IMG/VR virus record: IMGVR_UViG_3300030430_003330
Span: 8,431-42,838 of that record
Source: a virus
DNA length: 34,408 bases
Reading direction: 5' to 3' (one strand)
Numbering within the stretch: the stretch's first letter is position 1; every line of letters begins with the position of its first letter. This document shows, piece by piece, positions 21,814 to 29,783 of the stretch. A program made the translations under genes and the position numbers. The notes beneath the pieces are model-generated. The model ran no database searches and was not told the origin of the DNA. It was given only the letters and a program-made list of their open reading frames with translations.

Positions 21814-22286
21814 ATGACGATTATTACAAAGACAAATATAAAAGGACAGGTTGCGCAATATACTTAATCCCATTCTTAATGCTTCCTGTCCTTGCTGATG
21901 AAATTAAATTTCAGTTTAAGTCTCCATCATTTAGTGGTGTTGGTACAAGTCAGCATTATTTAACTATTGACGAGCAAGAGTATTCTAGGCGTGAAGCTTT
22001 GGAGGCTGAAATAAAAGCATTACAAGACGAGCTACAAAGAGATGCTGAGAACACAACGTTAGCAAGATTTTTAAGAAACTTTGAGTCTAGAGTTTACGCA
22101 CAATTATCCAGGCAATTAGTAGATCAATTATTTGGCGAAGATCCAGCAGATCAAGGCAGCTTCACTCTGTTCGATAATCTGATAACTTGGACTAGCGACG
22201 GTATAACTATTACAATGTCTATATTTAATGAAACTACTGGCGAAACAACTACTATCACTATCCCTATTGGGGACTTTGGTTTCTAG
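21810..22286 (+). CDS. csgF: CsgF-like curli accessory protein (158 aa)
   Basis: CsgF binds the CsgG pore at the cell surface and helps nucleate curli fibres. I chose ATG 21810-21812 because GGAG lies nine bases upstream; an in-frame TTG 16 codons earlier is weaker. Residues 1-29 form a signal peptide (CAIYLIPFLMLPVLA, cut before Asp30). The mature start IKFQFKSPSFSGVGTSQHYL matches the pore-binding start of E. coli CsgF (FQFRNPNFGG). The C-terminal GETTTITIPIGDFGF matches its GQTSTIQV end. The middle is a helical insert, making it somewhat longer than E. coli CsgF. Its last 59 bases also encode the CsgG start. Confidence 0.85.
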   Translation: MNDDYYKDKYKRTGCAIYLIPFLMLPVLADEIKFQFKSPSFSGVGTSQHYLTIDEQEYSRREALEAEIKALQDELQRDAENTTLARFLRNFESRVYAQLSRQLVDQLFGEDPADQGSFTLFDNLITWTSDGITITMSIFNETTGETTTITIPIGDFGF

Positions 22287-23073
22287 TTGCACTACACATC
22301 TATCTTACATATCTCCTTGTTTACAAAATCCAGATAACGATTACAAAGATGTTGTCACTATAGTCGGTAAGGCAGAGTGTTTTTCTAAATCTGCTTTTAT
22401 CAACTTACCTGTAACTGATGCTATAAAACAAGTAAAACCAGCGAAGCAAAGACCTGTAGTTGCTGTTTATGCTTTTCCTGATGCAACGGGACAACGTAAA
22501 TCAATTGATGGTTATGCTAGTTTTAGTTCAGCACTAACACAAGCACCTGAAGCTTATGTGATAAGAGCGTTAAAACAATCACGTTTTTTTCGTGTAGTAG
22601 AACGAGTAGGTATAGATCATGTTACAAGAGAACGACAAATAATAAGATCCACAAGAGAAAGATTTGAAGAAGACGATCAGCAACTACCCTTATTGTTTGC
22701 AGGCACTATCCTTGAAGGTGTCATAATTGATTACAACACTAACCTGCTTACTGGTGGTATGGGTGCTAGATATTTAGGTATAGGTAATTCAAAACAATAT
22801 CGTGAAGATACTGTTGTGGTGTCTATGCGTTTAGTTTCTGTATCGACAGGTGAAATATTAATAGAAAATTTGACTACTAAAACTATCTTATCTGTAGGTT
22901 TATCAAACGATTTTTTTAGATATATTGCAGATGGTACTAAACTGGTTGAGTTCGAAAGTGGTAATGCTATGAATGAAAGTAAGTCTATAGCTTTGCAAGC
23001 AGCGATAGAAACTGGTATTGTAGACATAATAGCCCAAGGTGAAGAGAAGAGTTATTGGCAATATATGGAATGA
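22228..23073 (+). CDS. csgG: CsgG-like outer-membrane curli secretion channel (281 aa)
   Basis: CsgG forms a nonameric beta-barrel pore in the outer membrane that exports curli subunits. A lipoprotein signal with lipobox LVSSC gives acylated Cys21. Matches to E. coli CsgG run through the core: VVAVYAFPDATGQRK, VGIDHVTRERQIIR, ILEGVIIDYNTN, GGMGARYLGIG, MRLVSVSTGEIL, TKTILSVGLSNDFFRYI and AAIETGIVDII. In the constriction loop, Phe99 fits the conserved Phe56 while the Asn55 position seems to be Ser98. Length is typical. The signal peptide is encoded in an overlap with csgF. Phage csgG-like genes have, from memory, been noted in some marine phages. Confidence 0.93.
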   Translation: MKLLAKQLLSLSLLGTLVSSCTTHLSYISPCLQNPDNDYKDVVTIVGKAECFSKSAFINLPVTDAIKQVKPAKQRPVVAVYAFPDATGQRKSIDGYASFSSALTQAPEAYVIRALKQSRFFRVVERVGIDHVTRERQIIRSTRERFEEDDQQLPLLFAGTILEGVIIDYNTNLLTGGMGARYLGIGNSKQYREDTVVVSMRLVSVSTGEILIENLTTKTILSVGLSNDFFRYIADGTKLVEFESGNAMNESKSIALQAAIETGIVDIIAQGEEKSYWQYME

Positions 23074-23792
23074 TTATGCGTATAATTTTTTTACTTTTAT
23101 CTTTAGGTTTATTTGCAGATGACGAAATATTCGTTGAGCAAACTGGTTCAAATGCCACTATAAAGTTAGAACAACTTGGTAGTAGCAACTTGATCGGTGG
23201 CACAAGTGCTGTTTCTGGCACAATGACTGCTTTGGATCTAGACGGTACAGATATGACACTTACTATTAATCAAATAGGAAGTAGTAACATATTCAGATCA
23301 GATGGCATAAATTCAGATAATGTAACAGGTTATTTTGACTTTCAAGGCGACTCAAACGTGCTTGATATTTTGTTAAATAGCAACGGTGCATATTCTGCAG
23401 ACTACGCCAATCTTAATGTTCAAGTTGCAGGTGGAAGCAATACATTTGATATTGAGATAGGTGAGGCATCTAATGCTGATTATTTAGATTTGGATTGGAT
23501 TATAGATGGAGATAATAACGAATTTGAATTTGATATTGATTACGAAAATGCTACTAACTATATAGATGTTTTTGGAGATGGCAACGAACTTACTTTTTCT
23601 GGAAGTGGATATGCAGGCACAAGTGCTAGCGATAGTGGCTATTTTTATTTAGATCTAGATGGTAGTTCTAACACCTTCACTATTACACAATCATCAACCC
23701 TAGCTAGAGACTGGCTCAAGATTACAACAAATGGATCTAATTCGACTTTTTGTGTGGTACAAAATGACGGTGGGACTTCTACTACATGCTAG
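23070..23792 (+). CDS. Curlin-like secreted repeat protein (240 aa)
   Basis: The likely start is ATG 23070, an ATGA overlap with the csgG stop; an upstream TTG is possible. Residues 1-16 are a signal peptide ending LFA, then DDE. The mature protein has nine strand-turn-strand repeats of the form xxGxxNxxxI. The first three carry curlin-type Gln-x-Gly-Ser-(Ser)-Asn (EQTGSN, EQLGSSN, NQIGSSN); the later ones keep Gly/Asn but are Asp-rich (for example VAGGSNTFDI, VFGDGNELTF, LDGSSNTFTI). Being next to csgF and csgG makes it the likely cargo. The last residue is a Cys, as is one 13 residues before. No CsgB-like partner is seen. Confidence 0.78.
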   Translation: MIMRIIFLLLSLGLFADDEIFVEQTGSNATIKLEQLGSSNLIGGTSAVSGTMTALDLDGTDMTLTINQIGSSNIFRSDGINSDNVTGYFDFQGDSNVLDILLNSNGAYSADYANLNVQVAGGSNTFDIEIGEASNADYLDLDWIIDGDNNEFEFDIDYENATNYIDVFGDGNELTFSGSGYAGTSASDSGYFYLDLDGSSNTFTITQSSTLARDWLKITTNGSNSTFCVVQNDGGTSTTC

Positions 23793-24816
23793 TAGTATAG
23801 GTGACATTACAGAACTGAGAGGGTATGGGCAAATCTTAAGAGATGAGCCCTATCCTGCAGTTTTAAACTTCGATATAAATTCTTATGATGACGTTCAAAC
23901 TAGAGCTGGGCGTATCGGTATTACCTTTCTTGATAATTCAACCGTTAAATTAACTGAACACTCTTCACTAATTATTGATGAATATATATATGATGCGAAT
24001 CCTAGTAACAGCAAAATGGCCTTACAGTTTGCTAGTGGCACTATACGGTTTATTTCAGGCCAACTAGCAAAAAACAATATATCTCTGAAAACACCAACCG
24101 CTGATATTGCAGTCAGAGGTACAGACTTCACTTGTACGGTAGATGAAACAGGTAAGTCTTTGATAATACTTTTGCCTAACGAGTTTGGCGATCCTAGTGG
24201 AGAGATAGTAGTGTCTACAGCTATGGGCCAGGTTGTACTTAATCAACCTTACCAAGCCACGACTACTAGGGTATATGAGCAATCACCAACCAAACCAGTA
24301 ACATTAGATATAGATCTACAGTTTATAGATAACATGTTAATTATTAGTCCACCTAAAGAAGAAAATGTTATTGCAGAAGAAAACACTAGTAATACCGCAG
24401 ATTACTTAGATTTTACAGATCTTGATGTAGATTTATTAGAAGAAGACTTATTAGAAGAAGATCCTGATTTTGAATTTACAGAGCTAGATATAGACTACCT
24501 CAACGTAAACTTTTTAGAAGATCTGCTAGATGTATTAGATTTATTAGAAGAAGAACAAGAAACAGAATTATTAGGACAGGTTTCAGGTGTTGACATACAA
24601 GGCACAAGTATTGGTCAAGATCTTGAAACAAACATCACAACTATTGTAGATGGAGATACTCTGCGTTTAATAAGAAAAGTTACACAAAATGCAGAACTAC
24701 AAATAAATGCTGATCAATCTTACACAGTAATTTTTACACAAGATGGTGTTACAAGAACTGTCAAGATAAACGGTGGTACTAATTCCAGTATTACCATATT
24801 ACAAAGTGCAGGATGA
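23731..24816 (+). CDS. FecR-domain periplasmic protein (361 aa)
   Basis: Contains a FecR domain at about 45-165: ITFLDNSTVKLTEHSSLIID, FASGTIRFISG, TPTADIAVRGTDFTCTV and VSTAMGQVVL. FecR domains act in the envelope and, in many bacteria, lie next to CHASE2-cyclase genes as here. The N-terminus has a basic head and a short hydrophobic run (MTVGLLLHASS), likely a signal peptide; Met12 (23764) is an alternative start. Residues about 224-282 are very acidic (DVDLLEEDLLEEDPDFEFTE). A beta-rich C-terminal domain follows. It overlaps the curlin gene by 62 bases. No anti-sigma TM segment, so it is not a classical FecR regulator. Confidence 0.82.
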   Translation: MDLIRLFVWYKMTVGLLLHASSIGDITELRGYGQILRDEPYPAVLNFDINSYDDVQTRAGRIGITFLDNSTVKLTEHSSLIIDEYIYDANPSNSKMALQFASGTIRFISGQLAKNNISLKTPTADIAVRGTDFTCTVDETGKSLIILLPNEFGDPSGEIVVSTAMGQVVLNQPYQATTTRVYEQSPTKPVTLDIDLQFIDNMLIISPPKEENVIAEENTSNTADYLDFTDLDVDLLEEDLLEEDPDFEFTELDIDYLNVNFLEDLLDVLDLLEEEQETELLGQVSGVDIQGTSIGQDLETNITTIVDGDTLRLIRKVTQNAELQINADQSYTVIFTQDGVTRTVKINGGTNSSITILQSAG

Positions 24817-26561
24817 GACTTAAAATATTTTTTGTACTATTAGGTATATTATCAATACCGCTGATTACACAATCTACACCTACTGAAATATTAAAATTAA
24901 AAGTCTTTGATGCTTTGGTAGAGAAACATAAACCATCTGAATACTTCACTATAATTAATATTGATGAATCTACTATACAGGCAGAGGGTGGTTGGCCTCT
25001 ACCAAGATCAAGAATAGGACAGATAACAGAAGAAATATTTGCAAATGGTGCAATAGGTGTTGGTTGGGTGTTATCATTTGTAGATAAAGACAGGTTTGAG
25101 AATGGTGGTGATGACTACCTCTTTAAAAAGTTAAGTACATATCCCACAGTTGTTGCCACTTTCTCATATGACAACCAAGTATATCCATCACCAGAGGGAA
25201 CCGTAATCTTAGGGGAAGATGCTCCTGGTATTTTATTAGAGGGTCATTTACCTAACATACCTGGTATGTCAGATGTAACGTTAGAGGGAATAGTTTCAGC
25301 ACCTGTTGACGTTGATAACTTAGTAAGACGGCTACCTCTTATGTATCGTATACCTGACGGCTGGGTGCCTAGCTTCGGTACTCAAGTTTATAAGTTGCTT
25401 ACTGGCTCTGATACTTATGTAATAAAAACTAACGAGTACGGTTTAGAAGAGATCAGAGTAAAAGGTATACCGCCTGTTAAGGTCGATAGTCTAGGTCGGA
25501 AATGGATAAGTTGGGTCGATACACCTGAAACAACTTTGTCCGAAATGCAAGTTGCTAATAAATTTGTATTCGTTGGTGTGACTGGTAAGGGCATAATGCC
25601 GCAAGTGGCTACAAGTTCTGGTGAATTATTAGAGCCACATAAAATACAAGCTGCTCTAGCCGAGTCAATCTTGATACAAAACTCACCATATATACCAGAT
25701 TGGCATTTAGCGGCCGAAATTATAATTTTTGGAATTTTTTGCTTTCTTATTTGGCTTCTAACGCAATCTTTTGGAGTTACTAATGGTTTGGTAAGCTTTT
25801 TATTACTATTTTTGGCTACAGGTTATACAGGAGCTTACATGATAGGTAGGGGTATTTTACTGGATTTTTCTTATACTTTAGTGTCTGGATTTATAACTGG
25901 GGCTGTATCTTTCTACTTAAACTTCGAAAAACAATATAAATTACGTCAACAAATTAAAAAACAGTTCGAGCATTATTTGGATCCAAGACAAGTAAAACGT
26001 TTGCAAGACAATCCTGACCTTTTAAAGTTAGGTGGTGAAAAAAGATATTGCACTTACTTATTCACAGATGTTAGAGGTTTTACTGCTTTATCAGAAAAAC
26101 TTGAACCTGAACAAGTTACTGAGATTATGAACAAAGCTTTGACTATTCAAGCTAATGCAGTTCAACGTAACGGAGGTATGGTTGATAAATATATCGGTGA
26201 CGCTATGATGGCAATCTTTAATGCACCTATGGATCTTATGCACCATGAAGAAGTTGCTGTTAAGACAGGGCTTCAAATACGAGACGAAATAAAAGCAGCA
26301 AAGTTAGGTATTGAAATTGGTATAGGGATAAATTCAGGGCCAGCTGTTGTAGGTAATATGGGGTCAGATTCACGTTTCGATTATAGTGCTATTGGTGATG
26401 CAGTCAATACAGCGGCTAGATTAGAAAGTGCAACTAAAGATCGTAAGGTTGATATCTTGATTGGTAAATCTACAGAAGATCTTTGTGGTTATCATTTGCA
26501 GAAACTAAAACCTATTGCAGTAAAAGGTAAGTCTGAACCTTTAGAAATATATACTATATGA
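24813..26561 (+). CDS. CHASE2-domain class III adenylate/guanylate cyclase (582 aa)
   Basis: A membrane sensor that should make cAMP (or cGMP). An N-terminal TM or signal anchor (about 4-20), periplasmic CHASE2 domain (about 24-295, with LKVFDALVEKH and VGWVLSFVDKDRF), three TM helices (about 300-368), a linker FEHYLDPRQVKRLQDNPD, then the cyclase domain (about 408-582). Catalytic residues are all present: metal-binding Asp419 (FTDVRGFT) and Asp463 (YIGDAMMA), purine-binding Lys459 and Asp529 (AIGDAVNTAARLE), and Asn532/Arg536. Lys plus Asp at the purine sites points to ATP. Full length, ATGA overlap with the FecR gene. Rare in phages, as far as I know. Confidence 0.92.
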   Translation: MRLKIFFVLLGILSIPLITQSTPTEILKLKVFDALVEKHKPSEYFTIINIDESTIQAEGGWPLPRSRIGQITEEIFANGAIGVGWVLSFVDKDRFENGGDDYLFKKLSTYPTVVATFSYDNQVYPSPEGTVILGEDAPGILLEGHLPNIPGMSDVTLEGIVSAPVDVDNLVRRLPLMYRIPDGWVPSFGTQVYKLLTGSDTYVIKTNEYGLEEIRVKGIPPVKVDSLGRKWISWVDTPETTLSEMQVANKFVFVGVTGKGIMPQVATSSGELLEPHKIQAALAESILIQNSPYIPDWHLAAEIIIFGIFCFLIWLLTQSFGVTNGLVSFLLLFLATGYTGAYMIGRGILLDFSYTLVSGFITGAVSFYLNFEKQYKLRQQIKKQFEHYLDPRQVKRLQDNPDLLKLGGEKRYCTYLFTDVRGFTALSEKLEPEQVTEIMNKALTIQANAVQRNGGMVDKYIGDAMMAIFNAPMDLMHHEEVAVKTGLQIRDEIKAAKLGIEIGIGINSGPAVVGNMGSDSRFDYSAIGDAVNTAARLESATKDRKVDILIGKSTEDLCGYHLQKLKPIAVKGKSEPLEIYTI

Positions 26562-29500
26562 TTGGTTTGAAGCCTAGCTCTTGTTCTCTTTCTAATACAG
26601 TTTTTTGGTCAGCCCCAGGCAAAGATGGTTGTATGATTGGCACACTAGCAACTTCAGGTAGAGCTATTCTTGGTCTTGCTTGAAATCTGCTTTCTGCTTC
26701 TTTCAAAAGGTTTTGCAATTGATCTTGTGCTTGATTATCAATATCACTAGCTTCTGTTTGTTTTATTAGTTCATCTTCTATAGTGTCTACGGCATCTTCT
26801 GTAACTCTTGATAATTCTTGTATACCACCAATTCTAAGCATTCTTTCAAACAGTTCTATTACTTGTACTACTGCTGACTTATCTGTTCTTGCCATTAATT
26901 TAAGAAAAAACGGGTTTTGGAAAGCTGCCCTCAAAACAGCCATACCACCAATAGTAGGCCAAATAGCAGGATTGAAAGAATTTATAGCAATTGCTGCAGC
27001 AACCAAAGTACCAGGAGATCCGCCACGCCCCACTTCTTTAGCAGTAGTAGCTTGTATCGTTCTTGCTAAGTTATTGAGTCCTTGTGCAACGTCTTGGCCG
27101 AACATAGCCTCTAAGGTTTCATCACCGTAAGATCTAAGAATATTTTCAAACTTATCAGCTTGAAAAATTTTAGATATATCACCACCTTTTGCCATTCCAT
27201 CAAAATCAATTGCTCTTTGTAACATCTTGTTCATAGCATTATTTTGTATTTCTGTAAAAGCTTCATCACCAACGGTTTCTTTTACTAATCGTATATTAGA
27301 AGCCCCTTGTGGTGTAAATATTTTACTAACAACTTCTTCTGTTGTAGCTTCTGGTAATTTACTAACAATTAAGTTACCTTCTAACGCTTGTGCTTTGGAT
27401 TTAGCCTCAGCTAACTCTTCTAAACCTTCCAAAAACTTTTTGCCACTAGTTTCTGTGCCTAAGCCAAATTTTTGATCTTTGGCTTGAGCTTTAAAATTTG
27501 CTATTAAACCACGCATTTCTGAAGCCTTTATGTTTGGTTTTAGTTTGTTAACTTGGCTTAAAACATCCATAAATTTAAAAGCATCCATTTCGTCGCCTAA
27601 CAAAGCTTGTAGTTTGCCTCTATCCACACCTCTTTTATCAAACTTAGAAAGAAATGTAGCAAACTTAGAAAAGTCTATAACACCAGTTCCAGCGTCGAAT
27701 GACTCTTCAAAGGCATCTGCCATTAATTTTTGTTTGAGTGTGTTTCTTAAATCACCAAGCTTATTAGATTTAGGTTCCCCTTTTTTAGCTATACTATTCA
27801 TATAGTCATCATAATCTTTAGTAGCTTTAAAAATATCATTTAAATCGTCTGAAGAGCCACCTCTTACGGCTGACTTATAAACTTGATTAGCGTTGTAAGC
27901 TCCTTTTTTACTTTCTTTTGTAATTTTATTTATTAAAGCAGAATCATAAGCTCTTAAAACATCTGCTGCATATTGGTTCGAATCTCTAAGTAATGTGCCT
28001 GCTTGGTTAACTATATTAATATCATCACCAAACAAACCGCCTTTCACTAACCTTTTACCTATTCCTGGATCTGCTAACTCATCTAAAGATGATTCAAAAA
28101 TATCTATCATTTGTTTAGCAAGGTTATTACCATCACTACTTTCTAAATATAAAGATGCTTCCTCCTTCATATTAGAAACTGTGTTTCTTAATGAAGTTAA
28201 ATTAAGCTGATTGGCATTTTTCAGATCTTCTATTTTTTCAACTTTCTTTTTAAAATATTGATAAGGATTATCTCTAAAAGCAACTTGTTCTCCTACCCCA
28301 ACATCATCATAATCTATCAACCTATCGCCTTTGAAATCATCTAACTTATCTTTAGCTCTTTTCAACATAGGGCTAATAACTTCTTTGTTAATGACTGGCA
28401 TTATGTTGCCTGTACTTGATTGTCTTAACCTAGCATCTGCATTTTGATATTTAGTTCTCATGTTTTGAAAAATACCTTTTCTTACTTCAGCTAAATCTGC
28501 AATAATTTTTTCACCTATCAAAGGATCAGCCATTCTTGAAGATTCTAGGCTCACATCGGCAAATTCTTCGACCACATCATTAAGATATTTTTCTAGTTTT
28601 TTAACTGTATCAATTTCAGCTGTTTTTACTTTAGTTATTGCTTGTTGAACAGTATTATCCAATTGAGCTTTTTGTGCTTTTGACATAGCTGTACGGCTAG
28701 CGTAACCTGATATGACCTCTGCTAGTTCACCACTTAATTGACTGTCTTTATTTATTTTATTGTAAAGTTCTGATACTTCTCTAAATAAATAAGCTTTAGT
28801 TTTTTCTGATCTTTGATTACCCAAAACTTGTTCAAACAACCCTTGAAATCTTCCTGGTAGGTTACGACCAAAAGCTGCTTGTGCTGGTAAGGCTTTTTCT
28901 TGATAAACTTTTACAGTACCTTGCGTAATAGCTTTTTTTATTTCTGCATCAGTAGCTTCACGACCTAGTTTTTTATCTAACTTCATGATGTCATCTAAAC
29001 TTCTACCTTGTACGCCTTGTCTGAAAAGTCTAAGATTATCAAACGGAGCCTGCTTACCTAATAATAAACCGTAGCCTATACCTAGTGCTTCCCCTAATCC
29101 TTGTGCTACACCACCAATAACAAACTCACCTCTTAGCATATCAGCTAATTCACCTGCTTCTTGTTCTTGTAGACCTTGGATAGATTCGTAAGCCTCTTCG
29201 CCTGCTTTACCAACAGCTGAACCTGAGCCTGCAGCTATAATACGAGACAATCTAGGACCACCATTAAAGAATTTTAACCCTCTCGTTATACCGCCTATTA
29301 TTTTTGCTTGTGGGGTTAAAAATGTTAAGGCACCAACTAAAGGTCCCGTCATACCTGCGAAATCTGCTAAATCGCCTTGAGTGAAGCCAAATGAGTTTTC
29401 GTCTATTATACGGTTAAGAGCTAACTTCGAACCATCTCCTAAAGTAACGTAATCGGGTTTTAATCCTAATACTCTTAAACCTTCAGGGGTAAGAGCCATT

Positions 29501-29781
29501 TGACCTGAACTATTGTAAGTAAAGCCACCTGAGCCAAAAAGATTTTCAGCAACACTTTCTCGTTCTCTAAAGTTGTCTGCTCTAGCTAGTTTGGCACGAA
29601 TACCTTTGCCTCTGACACCTGTTTCATAATCGAATAATAATTGATCTAGGTATGGGACTGCTGCTTGGCGTGTAGCGGTTGCTTTAATGTCTCTTTCAAT
29701 AAGGGCTCTTGCTTCTTCTTCGGTATTTGCTTCTACGGTAACTGTACCTCTGTTACCTATATCTATTTCATATAATGGCAT
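26554..29781 (-). CDS. Large internal virion protein (1075 aa)
   Basis: The largest protein in the window, in the structural block. The N-terminal 40 residues are an acidic alpha/beta domain (MPLYEIDIGNRGTVTVEANT). Residues about 130-250 have Gly/Ala-rich hydrophobic stretches (DFAGMTGPLVGALTFLTPQA and GGVAQGLGEALGIGYGLLLG). A long helical middle follows, and another hydrophobic region lies near 930-960. Long helical proteins with Gly-rich hydrophobic patches are typical of podovirus core proteins ejected into the host envelope. No lytic enzyme motif was found. Its stop overlaps the cyclase stop by 8 bases, tail to tail, with no terminator between. Family not recognised. Confidence 0.78.
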   Translation of the reverse strand: MPLYEIDIGNRGTVTVEANTEEEARALIERDIKATATRQAAVPYLDQLLFDYETGVRGKGIRAKLARADNFRERESVAENLFGSGGFTYNSSGQMALTPEGLRVLGLKPDYVTLGDGSKLALNRIIDENSFGFTQGDLADFAGMTGPLVGALTFLTPQAKIIGGITRGLKFFNGGPRLSRIIAAGSGSAVGKAGEEAYESIQGLQEQEAGELADMLRGEFVIGGVAQGLGEALGIGYGLLLGKQAPFDNLRLFRQGVQGRSLDDIMKLDKKLGREATDAEIKKAITQGTVKVYQEKALPAQAAFGRNLPGRFQGLFEQVLGNQRSEKTKAYLFREVSELYNKINKDSQLSGELAEVISGYASRTAMSKAQKAQLDNTVQQAITKVKTAEIDTVKKLEKYLNDVVEEFADVSLESSRMADPLIGEKIIADLAEVRKGIFQNMRTKYQNADARLRQSSTGNIMPVINKEVISPMLKRAKDKLDDFKGDRLIDYDDVGVGEQVAFRDNPYQYFKKKVEKIEDLKNANQLNLTSLRNTVSNMKEEASLYLESSDGNNLAKQMIDIFESSLDELADPGIGKRLVKGGLFGDDINIVNQAGTLLRDSNQYAADVLRAYDSALINKITKESKKGAYNANQVYKSAVRGGSSDDLNDIFKATKDYDDYMNSIAKKGEPKSNKLGDLRNTLKQKLMADAFEESFDAGTGVIDFSKFATFLSKFDKRGVDRGKLQALLGDEMDAFKFMDVLSQVNKLKPNIKASEMRGLIANFKAQAKDQKFGLGTETSGKKFLEGLEELAEAKSKAQALEGNLIVSKLPEATTEEVVSKIFTPQGASNIRLVKETVGDEAFTEIQNNAMNKMLQRAIDFDGMAKGGDISKIFQADKFENILRSYGDETLEAMFGQDVAQGLNNLARTIQATTAKEVGRGGSPGTLVAAAIAINSFNPAIWPTIGGMAVLRAAFQNPFFLKLMARTDKSAVVQVIELFERMLRIGGIQELSRVTEDAVDTIEDELIKQTEASDIDNQAQDQLQNLLKEAESRFQARPRIALPEVASVPIIQPSLPGADQKTVLEREQELGFKPII

Positions 29782-29783
29782 GA

